A model generated the notes under the pieces. That model made no database searches, was not told the DNA's origin, and saw nothing but the letters and a program-made list of their open reading frames with translations. The translations under genes were made by a program, and so were the position numbers. Positions 19,063 to 27,990 of a stretch of 64,000 bases of DNA are shown piece after piece (within the stretch, counting starts at the first letter, position 1; every line of letters starts with the position of its first letter). Where the stretch lies: contig CBDALO010000051.1 of the NCBI GenBank assembly GCA_965196985.1, positions 1-64,000 of the forward strand, given 5' to 3'. The DNA comes from 2-12-FULL-35-23 sp965196985. GTDB taxonomy: Bacteria > Pseudomonadota > Gammaproteobacteria > UBA12402.

Positions 19063-20495
19063 AGTATATTCCAATCGTAAGATGAGCCTGAAGCAGCATC
19101 TGAACAGATGTCACCATGATGGTCCATCGGTTAGTCTTCAGTGCTGATAGTATCAGCTATTTGCTCTTTTGTTATTTTCTCAAATAACGTCTTTTTTGCT
19201 TCCTGCATCTTTTGTGCAGATTCATGATCAGTCAGAGAATACGCTAATTTATCTAGTCGTTCAAAGGTTTCATTTTCCTTTAAATACTGCTCAGCATTTT
19301 CAATTGATTTGAACTTTTCGTAAGGGGTCATAATGGCCTCGTATGGGTAAAGTTTAGTTTGCTTACCCTTGCAATTAATGCTGGTTACAGGGAAGTAACA
19401 GGGTCTGTGAAAATTAATATAGTCGTTAAAATGCTGGTTATAGAATTCATTAATTTGCGGGGCAAAACGTTGTTGAATATGTATGTAGCCAAAATGCTTT
19501 CTAACAACCGAGCCATTTTTACTTTCCACCAAACCGTTGTCATTACTATGCCTTGGCCTCGATTTAGTGAGTTCAATAAATAACTTTTGCAATAGTTTAG
19601 CTACATGCTGATTAATGTACTCTGAGCCATTATCAGCATGTAGGCCTAACACTTTAAATGGAAAGGTATCGATTATTTGCTCTAAGACAGGGATTAAGTA
19701 AGCCTCACTAATTTTTTCAACAGCGCAGACTACTTCCATCTGTGTCACCTCGTCAACAGCATTAATATGATAAACACCCTTGATTTTATCCATATCTCCT
19801 TGGTGCACTGTATCAATACGTATAAAGCCAGGCCTACCCTCTGGAGTTGGTTTTCGCCTTTCACCAATAGAAACCTGCGTTGCTTTAGTTTTATTAAAGT
19901 GTCGCCGTTTGCGCTGGTAGGTTTCAGTTTGTCGAAGATTGTAAAGATGAGAGACTGAGATAAAAGCAAGACGCGCATAACGCTTATCTCCAAACAAATG
20001 AAAGGCTCTCTCGCAAAGTTTTTTTGTGGTAGGCCCGCTAAGCGTTTGATGAACCTGATCCGTTTCAGCTAACAACCAAGTATCCTCATGCGTATAGATT
20101 AAGCTAAACTTATTTCTAGGTGATCGTTGCTTAACAACAACTTTTCCTGACTTTTGATACTGAGCAATTAGCCTAGTAATTTGTGAACGTGAGTAACCAG
20201 TCATTCGTTGCAGGTAATCACGAATCAATCCTTTGTCCTTTTTGCACATACCGCAATAAGCAAATTTTTTTAATGTGTTCGTAACCCATAGGTAAGATTC
20301 TGCTCGTGATGTAGCTTCAAAGGTAAGCTGGGTTGATGAGGATTGAAATTGCTCAATCTGGGCAAGTGTGTTTAATTCTATGTCGTTCATATTGATATTC
20401 ATCCATATAGGATGAACGATCACGCAACAACTTCAGGCCCACTTTGCATTGGAAAGTGGGGGCTATTTCAGGCTCATCTTGCATTGGAAGAGACT
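19063..20495 (-). mobile_element. 1433-bp rve-type IS, copy 2 (nested in IS982)
   Basis: It has the same ends and length as copies 1 and 3 (AGTATATTCCAATCG at 19063, reading to the end at 20495). Unlike them it lacks a 5-bp duplication: the flanks are CAGCC on the left and GCGCG on the right. A small deletion at insertion, or later recombination, is likely. It lies just inside the left end of the IS982 element. Confidence 0.88.
19131..20423 (-). CDS. DDE (rve integrase-core) transposase, copy 2
   Basis: 430 residues, differing from copy 1 at only a few positions (for example FQSSS for FLSSS near residue 27, and NCKG for NSKG near residue 360). All catalytic sequences described for copy 1 are intact, so it may be active. 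Confidence 0.87.
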   Translation of the reverse strand: MIVHPIWMNINMNDIELNTLAQIEQFQSSSTQLTFEATSRAESYLWVTNTLKKFAYCGMCKKDKGLIRDYLQRMTGYSRSQITRLIAQYQKSGKVVVKQRSPRNKFSLIYTHEDTWLLAETDQVHQTLSGPTTKKLCERAFHLFGDKRYARLAFISVSHLYNLRQTETYQRKRRHFNKTKATQVSIGERRKPTPEGRPGFIRIDTVHQGDMDKIKGVYHINAVDEVTQMEVVCAVEKISEAYLIPVLEQIIDTFPFKVLGLHADNGSEYINQHVAKLLQKLFIELTKSRPRHSNDNGLVESKNGSVVRKHFGYIHIQQRFAPQINEFYNQHFNDYINFHRPCYFPVTSINCKGKQTKLYPYEAIMTPYEKFKSIENAEQYLKENETFERLDKLAYSLTDHESAQKMQEAKKTLFEKITKEQIADTISTED

Positions 20496-21366
20496 GCGCG
20501 AGGTTATAGAGTTATTTTGTCGCATAGATGATTTTGCTGAGGAATTTGCAGCACTTGAGCGCAAAGATCTACTCCCTTCATCTGCAGAAAAAAAGTCAGG
20601 TCCACCTTGTTGTTTAGCTTATAGCGAGATTATGACAATCATGATTTTGTTCCAAATGATCGGCTATAGAAACTTTAAATATTTTTATACTGGCTTTCTA
20701 AAAACATACTGGGGACATTACTTCCCTAATTTACCCAGTTACTCACGTTTTATTGAATTGATGCCTAGAGCGCTAATGCCACTGACAATTTTTATTACTC
20801 TTAACGGTGGCAGGCGTAGTGGCATTTACTACATTGACTCAAGTTGCCTACCAAACTGTCACATTAAACGCACTAAACGCCACCGCACATTTAAAGCGGT
20901 TGCAAAACTTGGAAAAACATCTGTTGGTTGGTTTTTTGGTCTGAAACTTCATTTAGTAATCAATGACATAGGTGAGTTAATCGCCTTTAAAGTCACGCCC
21001 GGCAATCATCATGATTTAGCTGCAGGTGTCTCATTGTTTGAAGGGCTGGAGGGTTTGGCCTTCGGAGATAAAGGCTATATTGGGAAGGCTGTTTTTGAAA
21101 AACTACTTGATAGCGGTTTGAAGTTAATTACACGCAAAAGAAAAAATATGAAAAATGCGCAGCCACTTAGCGATCACGAGCAACAGTTATTAAATCAGCG
21201 AGGGATCATTGAGACTGTTTTTGGCTGCTTGAAACATAAGTTTCATATTTGGCACACCAGACATCGCTCGGTTGCAAATGCTATTACACATCTTGTTGCT
21301 GGGTTGGCTGCTTATATTATTGAGCCATTAACAATTACTGCAGTGAAAAGGTTGCCAAGCAATTAG
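20449..21366 (+). pseudogene. IS982-family transposase with displaced 5' end
   Basis: The IS982-derived part (about 289 codons from 20496, REVIELFCRIDDFAEEF onward) is nearly complete: IYYIDSSCLPNCHIKRTKRH with the first catalytic Asp, FGDKGYIGKAVFEKLL with the second, and RGIIETVFGCLKHKF with the Glu. Its own start codon was removed by the inner IS. The frame now opens inside that IS (MESGGYFRLILHWKRL, from 20449), so a chimeric protein is conceivable. Confidence 0.75.
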
Positions 21367-21405
21367 AATTTAATTACTTGATCACTATTAACTCCGAACT
21401 GGGGT

Positions 21406-22392
21406 TAATCTAAACTGCTCTTCTATATCAAGCTCTCCTCCTGAAGAAGCTTGACACATTAATTCGTAACCAGCTCTTACCTCTTCTGCTGTTGCGCCCG
21501 ATGGCACAACAGCGTGGTTAATTGGCCATAACAAGCCATTCGATCCTTTTGCATAATGAGCATCATGCAGCTCTGAAGTCAAAAACACTGGCTCTGCAGC
21601 AATACCACAAGCAGACATAGCCTGGCTTGCTGCTTCCCTAGCTGACCCTATTTGAATATCACCTGACCAATAAAGCGCTGGATAGTCTGGGCCTAAACCA
21701 GTAAAACCAACCCAAGATACCCAGATGGTTTTTTTAGTCGGTGGCACTATATTCGCTATTTCTACACCTGCAGTTTCTAATAAGCTAAGCATCCCTGCAG
21801 AACTACCTAGATCACCTGAGCGACTACCTCCAGAATCAACACTACCAACAGAACTTGAACTTTCACTTAACTTTTCTTCTTCAATAACTGCAGCCGCATC
21901 ACCTTCACCATGCGAGCCTACTACTAATGCCTTACCTGATAGCGACTTTAGTGCTGTCGCTAAGCCGCCGCCACCAATTTTGGGAATAAAGACTAATTGA
22001 CGTGGTTTCCGTTGAGCGAAAATTTCTTCCACAATCTCACACTGCTTAGGGTTTGCTTGAAAAGGGGAAAGAAACCGTTTAACTAACTCCTGATACATCT
22101 CTTCTAACCAAGCAATCAACTGACCAATTTCATCTGCCTTAGCCATAATAGCATGCTCATGAAAAACTTTACCGTCAGCATCATAGCGTCCTAAATAGTT
22201 TTTCTCATAATCAAAAAAAGTGTTTTGATAATGCAAAACAACATCCAGACCTTCAGGTTCAACAAAATCTTCCTTAGCTAAATGAGCAACAAACTCAGCC
22301 TGAGTTAAGGGGCGACCAAATCCTGCAGTGGGTTGTAAGTTTCCTTGGCCACGATTAGAAATGACAAACAATTGCTCTTCATTGGCGGGCAT
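21406..22392 (-). pseudogene. GT20 trehalose-6-phosphate synthase-like gene, N-terminal fragment
   Basis: The fragment starts at ATG 22392. FVISNRGQGN near residue 9 is the N-terminal GT20 strand. The nucleotide-sugar loop GGGGLATALKSL comes only near residue 140, after an unusual insert of about 120 residues. A Ser-rich stretch (about 175-200), KTIWVSWVGF and SNGLLWPINH follow. The reading frame crosses into IS982 and stops at 21388. It joins LDIEEQFRL to ERILADEALLAQ of the other fragment exactly at the 7-bp duplication. The insert and Ser-rich loop make it atypical for a housekeeping OtsA. Confidence 0.82.
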
Positions 22393-22516
22393 AGCAGTTC
22401 CTTATGCTTGTTATTAGACCGCCAATGGTATAACTGATCTCACCTATCAAGACAAGGGTATTCTTATACTTCTTGCTCGGATTGAACAAATAGACAACGA
22501 AATAAAATGACTATGT

Positions 22517-23368
22517 TTATATTTCTTGCATTTGTAATGACAGATCATCGTTAACTAGCAGCATTTGGTTTTGTGGAATCGCAATCCATTCATTTTCATG
22601 ACTATCTAATTTCTCAGACACCACTAGCACCGCACCATTTTCTGCTTTGGTCTTGGGTAAATGACAAATACCATCAGTTACATTTAATGAGTCGCCTGCT
22701 GAATAGTATAATGTTGAGGCAGGGCTTGCTTCATCGGAGGTATAGCGCACCGCTAGCAGACTTCTTCCGTCAGTAACCACAAAGTTAATTAACGCCGCCT
22801 TAGTAACACCATGCTCAGCCCTGAGTTTATTAAGCTGAGCCAAACTAGCCAAAAAGACTTTAGCAAAGTCATCAACGTTATAGTGTGCTTTCATTTGATA
22901 GAAATTTTCTAAAAACAATGCTGCCAAATGCTCTGAATCTGTTTGCCCCTTGATCCAAGCAAAAACCGAATCGGACAAACATTGCTGCAATGCTCTCTTG
23001 ATTTTACCAAACTGCCCAACTTCACCATTATGCATAAACAAAAAACGACCATGATGAAATGGATGGCAATTAAATTGGCTCAATCCTCCTTCTACAGCGC
23101 GACGAACATGTGACATTAAACAGCTAGTAAAAATTTTAGGAGAAATATAACGCAAGTTTCGATCATTCCAAGCTGGCAAAATCGAAGTAAATAATGCCGG
23201 ATCAGAAGAAATCTCTAAGTTATACCAACCAACTCCAAAACCATCACCATTAAGTGGAATATCGATTTCTTTAGCATGAACACTTTGATGTACTAAAGAA
23301 TTCTTAGGTTGAAATAAAACTTCGTCAACAGGAATAGGCCGCCCTAAATACGCTATAAATCGACACAT
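22517..23368 (-). CDS. Class II glutamine amidotransferase (YafJ-like)
   Basis: 283 residues starting MCRFIAYLGRP, where Cys2 becomes the N-terminal nucleophile after Met removal. FMHNGEVGQFGKIKR (about 110-125) and GQTDSEHLAALFLEN (about 140-155) match the YafJ/EgtC-type amidotransferase fold, as does NGDGFGVGWYN near residue 40. These stand-alone Ntn hydrolases release ammonia or cleave gamma-glutamyl amides; the E. coli homologue is poorly characterised. It is divergent from the GNAT gene, with 74 bp between starts. Confidence 0.88.
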   Translation of the reverse strand: MCRFIAYLGRPIPVDEVLFQPKNSLVHQSVHAKEIDIPLNGDGFGVGWYNLEISSDPALFTSILPAWNDRNLRYISPKIFTSCLMSHVRRAVEGGLSQFNCHPFHHGRFLFMHNGEVGQFGKIKRALQQCLSDSVFAWIKGQTDSEHLAALFLENFYQMKAHYNVDDFAKVFLASLAQLNKLRAEHGVTKAALINFVVTDGRSLLAVRYTSDEASPASTLYYSAGDSLNVTDGICHLPKTKAENGAVLVVSEKLDSHENEWIAIPQNQMLLVNDDLSLQMQEI

Positions 23369-23442
23369 AGTTATTTTCCTTCTTCTGTTATTAATTTAAA
23401 CTAGCTACCAACTAATAATAGCCCAACTCAGGTGCTCTATTA

Positions 23443-23934
23443 ATGCAATACACTGAAATAAAACAAATCACCGCTCAAGATACTTACCCCGTTCGACATG
23501 CTGTGTTACGCCAAGGCGAGCCTTTATCAAGCTGTTTTTTCGATGGTGATAATGACCAAACAACCTTACACTTTGGATTATTCATTAACAATAACTTAGC
23601 TGGCATTTGCTCAGTCTACCAACGTGCGCCACATACAACCAATGACAAAAAACAAACTCAAGTAGCCAACACAATAAATCATAATTTCCAGATTAGAGGC
23701 ATGGCAGTATTAGAACAATACCGCAATCAAAGCTTAGGTCAACGATTGCTGCAACACGTTATCCGTTTTATTTATCAACACGACCCCAAAGCAACGTTAT
23801 GGTGCAATGCTCGCCTTGCTGCCTATCGCTTGTATTTACGCGAAGGCTTTATCATTGAAGGGGGAGCCTTTGATATCCCAAGCGTTGGTCCGCATTATCT
23901 GATGAAAAAGCCAAGCCCCAGTAGCTCGGATTGA
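23443..23934 (+). CDS. GNAT-family N-acetyltransferase
   Basis: 163 residues. The acetyl-CoA-binding region reads IRGMAVLEQYRNQSLGQRLLQHV (R-x-x-G-x-G/A variant at about 85-110), followed by ANARLAAYRLYLREGF-like sequence, here WCNARLAAYRLYLREGF, the usual end of GNAT folds. The acceptor is unknown. The last codons and TGA (AGT AGC TCG GAT TGA) match the core of REP-like family A, suggesting that the end of the gene was captured from a repeat. Confidence 0.85.
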   Translation: MQYTEIKQITAQDTYPVRHAVLRQGEPLSSCFFDGDNDQTTLHFGLFINNNLAGICSVYQRAPHTTNDKKQTQVANTINHNFQIRGMAVLEQYRNQSLGQRLLQHVIRFIYQHDPKATLWCNARLAAYRLYLREGFIIEGGAFDIPSVGPHYLMKKPSPSSSD

Positions 23935-23965
23935 AAATTTAATTAAAGGAATTTAATTATTTTTA

Positions 23966-24000
23966 AATCCACCCTAACCCTCCTTATTCTAAGGAGGGGA
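23966..24000. repeat. Short palindromic repeat (family C), copy 2
   Basis: A perfect 8-bp stem CCTCCTTA/TAAGGAGG around TTC, preceded by AATCCACCCTAACC. The reverse complement of the unit at 1953-1988 matches it closely. It lies just after the GNAT gene and could act as a terminator-like hairpin. Confidence 0.6.
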
Positions 24001-24111
24001 TGTGCTGGTCAGAAGACAGAGGACAGAAATTTGATAATGTAGGCGCTGGCTTACTTATCAACTTAGAAAATACGCAGGGTTCTCGTCGCAATGCTCCGCG
24101 TTGTGACGCAA

Positions 24112-24172
24112 CAAGCCCCTTTTTCTAAAAAGGGGCAGCCGAACGAATGCGAGGAAGGGGATTTAATATGAA
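24112..24172. repeat. Intergenic C-rich repeat (family B), copy 2
   Basis: The inverted form of the unit at 1832-1891: AAGCCCCTTT..AAAGGGGC hairpin, then CAGCCGAACGAATGCGAGG and GGGGATTTAA. It lies directly downstream of the darP-type gene, whose transcript would run into it. Confidence 0.62.
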
Positions 24173-24186
24173 GCTTAAAAAAACTT

Positions 24187-24702
24187 CTACCCATGCTGCC
24201 AACAAATCTCGCGCAAACTGCGCAGCAATCTCCTCTGCCAATCTTTTTCCACACCAAAGTCAAATTCTTTTTTTGCCTTAGCAATCAAATGACGTAATGA
24301 TTGCACTTCAGTATCAGGATAGGCCTTAATAAACTCTGTTAAAGCAATTTTCCCTTCGGTTAACAAGCGTTCCCGCCATCGCTCTAACTCACGCAGTTCA
24401 ACCACTACTTCTGCACCGATGTTATCAAGCTTATCCATCTTACATTTAATCAGCTCAACGTCATCTAGCTTACGCATCAGTTTACCAATGTATTGGCATT
24501 GCCTACCCAAGGCCAGGCGACTTTTAATTTTCTTTGCCTCGACAACTGCCCTATATAACTCACCTGGCAAATTTAGCTTCGCTAATTGCTCCTCACTATA
24601 CGTAGCCAAACGCTCACCTAGCGCTTGCAAGGCATGCATTTCTCGCTTAAGCTCGGTTTTGCTAACGAGCTCGTCCGAGTCTTTATCTGATTGGCGAGTC
24701 AT
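24187..24702 (-). CDS. darP: DarP/YjgA (DUF615) ribosome-biogenesis factor
   Basis: 171 residues. The family sequence is clear: SKTELKREMHALQALGERL at the N-terminus, LALGRQCQYIGKLMR in the middle, and RHLIAKAKKEF near residue 140. The protein is highly charged and helical. DarP associates with late 50S ribosomal precursors in E. coli. It is divergent from the dipeptidase gene, with 39 bp between starts. Confidence 0.88.
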   Translation of the reverse strand: MTRQSDKDSDELVSKTELKREMHALQALGERLATYSEEQLAKLNLPGELYRAVVEAKKIKSRLALGRQCQYIGKLMRKLDDVELIKCKMDKLDNIGAEVVVELRELERWRERLLTEGKIALTEFIKAYPDTEVQSLRHLIAKAKKEFDFGVEKDWQRRLLRSLREICWQHG

Positions 24703-24741
24703 CGATTTCTCCCAAAAACCTGCAGTATATAGGACAACGGT

Positions 24742-25389
24742 ATGAAAACGCCACTGGTAGATGCCGCAAAGCTCAGTAAAAAACAGTGCCCTTATCCCAT
24801 TAAGGTCGAATTAAAATACGCCACAGAAGATAATTTTATTGGCAAACCATTACCCGGCTATGACCCAAGCGCAAAACATTTATGTTTACTCATGCCAAAG
24901 GCAGCTCAAGCACTTTGCGAAGTTCAAACTCACCTTAATGAACAAAGGCTCGGACTACTGGTATTTGATGCCTATCGACCACTACGCACAGTAAAATATT
25001 TCACTCAATGGTTTCATGAACCAACTACTGAAACAGAGTTACAGCGCAAAGCACTGCACTACCCCATACTACAAAAAACTGACTTACCTAAGTTAGGTTA
25101 CGTTGCTGCAGATGTTTCAAGACACTGTTATGGCTTCGCCGTTGATCTAACCTTAATTCAACTACATGACCACAGCGAGTTGAATATGGGAGCTATCTTT
25201 GATTACTTTGACCCTCTTTCTCATACTAATGTAACAGCTAAGCAGATTGGCGAAGAAGCTCTAGAAAATCGCCACTATCTTTCCAAGGTCATGCAACAAT
25301 TTGGTTTTCTTCCCTACGAAGAAGAATTTTGGCATTTTGACTATCATGAACACGAGTCAGATACGCCTTTTGATATCCCTATTAAGTGA
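24742..25389 (+). CDS. D-alanyl-D-alanine dipeptidase (VanX/DdpX family)
   Basis: 215 residues. The zinc site is complete: SRHCYGFAVDLTL supplies His and Asp, and EEFWHFDYH supplies the catalytic Glu and third ligand. YRPLRTVKYF carries the conserved Arg. The enzyme cleaves D-Ala-D-Ala, for peptidoglycan-fragment recycling or, in resistant bacteria, for vancomycin resistance; a Gram-negative context points to the former. No signal peptide is seen. Its stop overlaps a GTG start of ribD (GTGA), so the two may be co-translated. Confidence 0.87.
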   Translation: MKTPLVDAAKLSKKQCPYPIKVELKYATEDNFIGKPLPGYDPSAKHLCLLMPKAAQALCEVQTHLNEQRLGLLVFDAYRPLRTVKYFTQWFHEPTTETELQRKALHYPILQKTDLPKLGYVAADVSRHCYGFAVDLTLIQLHDHSELNMGAIFDYFDPLSHTNVTAKQIGEEALENRHYLSKVMQQFGFLPYEEEFWHFDYHEHESDTPFDIPIK

Positions 25390-26465
25390 AACGCATGAGC
25401 AATCAAGACTACTGGCAGTTAACGCTTGACCTCGCCTTACTCGGCAAAGGCCTTTGTGCACCCAACCCTGCGGTCGGCGCAGTTGTTGTCAAAGAAGGCG
25501 AGGTAATTGCTACTGGCTATCACCAGGGCCCTGGCAAACCACATGCTGAAGCCGATGCTCTTAACAAGCTCAGCTTAACTAAAGCAAAAGGCGCCACGCT
25601 TTATATCACCTTAGAACCCTGCTGTCATCATGGCCGAACCCCTCCTTGCACTGAACTAATTATTAAATATCAGCTAGCCGAAGTTTTTTATGCTTATCAA
25701 GACCCTAATCCAGCTGTTGCTGGACAAGGTGCTAAACAATTACGTGCAGTGGGTATTTCCTGCAAGCACCAACCCAGCAAAGCCATCGACTTACTTTACC
25801 AAAGCTATACACATTGGTGGCAAACAGGCAAACCGTTCGTCACTGCTAAGCTAGCTGTTAGCGCTGATAATTATATTGCCGGAGCTAACGGTGAGCCTGT
25901 TGCCATCACAGGGCCTGAAGCAAATTATTTTACACATCTACGTCGTCGCTATAGCGATGCTATCCTTACGACAGCCACAACGCTCATCACAGACAACCCA
26001 AAACTTAACGCTCGCCTTGATAACCAAGAGTTTAAAAAACCGCTTTATATACTCGATCGTGAATTGCGCTTTCCACTTGATGCACAAGTCAATCAAACCG
26101 CACAGTCAATTACTTTATTTTATGACGATAGGCTACCAAATAAACGACTTAAAGCTTTTGTAGATCGAGGCATCCGCTGTATTGGCATTACCTGCCAAAA
26201 CCAACAACTTAATTTAGCTGAAATAATTACAAGCATTGGCAATGATGGCACCCATGACCTATGGTTAGAAGCTGGCGCGCATTGCTTTAAAAGCTTTGTA
26301 ACTAACCAGCTTGCAAACTGCATTTATCTTTATCAGTCCCGCAAACTATTAGGCAACAATGCCTACCCTGCTAATGTTCATTTAGATCTATTCGCTAACT
26401 ATAAACCTCAACCAATTAGCCAACTGGGCGAGGATTTACTACTGAGCTGGGAATTAAACATATAG
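25386..26465 (+). CDS. ribD: RibD, bifunctional deaminase/reductase of riboflavin synthesis
   Basis: Up to 359 residues. The N-terminal deaminase domain has the zinc ligands in KPHAEADAL and EPCCHHGRTPPC. The C-terminal reductase domain starts near residue 145 (KPFVTAKLAVSADNYIA). Together they convert the GTP-derived pyrimidine to 5-amino-6-ribitylamino-uracil phosphate. GTG at 25386 overlaps the stop of the preceding gene, while ATG at 25395 (MSNQDYW) is an alternative start 9 nt in. The other rib genes are not adjacent. Confidence 0.9.
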   Translation: MKRMSNQDYWQLTLDLALLGKGLCAPNPAVGAVVVKEGEVIATGYHQGPGKPHAEADALNKLSLTKAKGATLYITLEPCCHHGRTPPCTELIIKYQLAEVFYAYQDPNPAVAGQGAKQLRAVGISCKHQPSKAIDLLYQSYTHWWQTGKPFVTAKLAVSADNYIAGANGEPVAITGPEANYFTHLRRRYSDAILTTATTLITDNPKLNARLDNQEFKKPLYILDRELRFPLDAQVNQTAQSITLFYDDRLPNKRLKAFVDRGIRCIGITCQNQQLNLAEIITSIGNDGTHDLWLEAGAHCFKSFVTNQLANCIYLYQSRKLLGNNAYPANVHLDLFANYKPQPISQLGEDLLLSWELNI

Positions 26466-26472
26466 ACTCAAC

Positions 26473-27471
26473 CTACCGCTGCCCAGGCTTTATCTCACAA
26501 CCAGAAGAAGCCCCTCTAGTTTTAAGAAACTGCTCACTCTTAGTTGCACCTCCAAAAAGGCTGCCGACCACCCTAGATACACTATTAGTCTGTTCAGAAG
26601 CTAAACTCTGTAAAACACCATCCGTAATACGATCAGTTAAGGACAAGAATTGATTTTCTGGCATTAAATACCTTTCTATGCGCTTAGCCTTTTCTTGAAC
26701 TTTTTTGTCTTTAAAAATCCACCTTCCATCCTCTCCACACTTACCGTTATGTCTTTTTATATAGTTTTTATAAAGATCTGCAAGCTTAACTTTATTTTGA
26801 AGGTGTTCACTCTGCTCATCATACTCCTCCAACCAATCAATCCCATCCTGACTATTATCGTAAGCGCATGACTCTAAAATATCGTGACTACGAAACCTTT
26901 CTATTAGCTTATTAGCCCCTTCTTTACGGCTATCAAGCTGAAACCCTCTCACTTGCAATCGGGATGCAATAATATAAGGCAGAGTCTCAGGATACAGTTT
27001 AAACAACGGCAAGCTTTTATGCCCATACAACCCCTGTCTAGCTCCTGGCACCCCCAGGCTAAAGGACACCTGCCTTACAGCTTGATAGCTAGGTATACTT
27101 CCTTTTGCCTTGCTTTCAAGAGAAGCTAACTCATCATACTTACCTTGATCAAGTAAATAATCAACACCTTTCATAACTAATGCTAAGCCAGGAGCATTGA
27201 ATCTTGGAGCGAAGTCTTCCGCATGTAAACGTTGAAATAGGTCTGTTAACGTTTTGGAAGGTAAATTTTCCTGCAAGATAGCTAGCAAACCGTATGCGGA
27301 AAGTAGTTCATAGACTTTTTCAACATACTCATAGCCTGAAAAACGATTCAATTCCCTTACCAAGCCTTCTATATGACTTTTAGCATGCATTAACAGTGCT
27401 TCCAGCTCATTAGGCTGCTCAATAACCGAAGAGTTTGAGCTTGTTTGCCCTGCTGCTAAATATACTAGCAA
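26473..27471 (-). pseudogene. Hypothetical protein, C-terminal part of a frameshifted gene
   Basis: 332 codons in the listed frame, but the apparent first codon is a TTG directly against an AGGAGG, so it is not a normal start. The frame is open further upstream (REHIKLFSEARRRLL) to the GAGAGAG run near 27510. Adding two bases there fuses it to the 127-codon frame at 27497-27880, giving about 468 residues. The product is soluble, helical and charged; no domain is recognised. Confidence 0.6.
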
Positions 27472-27496
27472 CCTCCTTCTAGCTTCACTGAATAGC

Positions 27497-27880
27497 TTAA
27501 TATGCTCTCTCTACCTTTGTCTGAGCACCAGGCCCAGAACTAGCTGAAAGAGATACCTCCGAAGGCATAACATCCCAAGATTGGGTTAAATCACTATCGT
27601 CTGACTGACTCGATAGTCTAGATGTAGCTCCAGCAGTTGCAAACGATGAACTAGATTGCGGTAAATGGATAGCTGGAGCACCAGCCTGACTCTGCTCTGC
27701 AGTAAAAGCTGTTACCATTTCTATAAAATTACGGTCAACATCCTCCCTGGAAAAAGCACCTCCAGAATCAGAAGAAAGCCCAAACAACCGTAACTCAAAA
27801 GAGACATCATCAGCAGATCGATTTGAATGAGCTGAAACTTGCTGAAAATAATTTTTAAGACGATCAACGACGCCAGGCAT
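27497..27880 (-). pseudogene. Hypothetical protein, N-terminal part of a frameshifted gene
   Basis: Starts at ATG 27880 with AGGGG about 8 nt upstream. 127 residues, with a Ser-rich stretch at about 73-118 (HLPQSSSSFATAG; SLSASSGPG). It ends TKVERAY at a TAA created by the frame after a GAGAGAG run. A 2-nt longer repeat would continue into the 26473-27471 frame. Ser-rich linkers resemble those of the GT20-like and 33-kb genes. Confidence 0.6.
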
Positions 27881-27990
27881 AATACTACCCCTATTAGTTT
27901 TTTATTAACTAACAGGGTGTCACACAATTATTAAGAAAAGCTAAACAGAAGCTATTGCACTGTGTGGTAATTAAGCCAAGAAAAGCAAAA

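Larger units (their letters stand above)
19038..21405 (+). mobile_element. IS982-family element carrying an inner IS
   Basis: Bounded by the 7-bp duplication TAATCTA (19031-19037 and 21406-21412) with terminal inverted repeats ACCCCAGTTCGGAGTTA at both ends. Without the inner 1433-bp IS it is about 935 bp, near the usual IS982 size. It splits a GT20 gene. The inner IS cut off the 5' end of its transposase gene, so this copy is probably immobile. Confidence 0.9.

Noticed and set aside
24742..25389. VanX-type gene as evidence of a vancomycin-resistance cassette
   Set aside because: No vanA/vanH or regulator is present, and the organism makes LPS; a peptidoglycan-recycling role is more likely.
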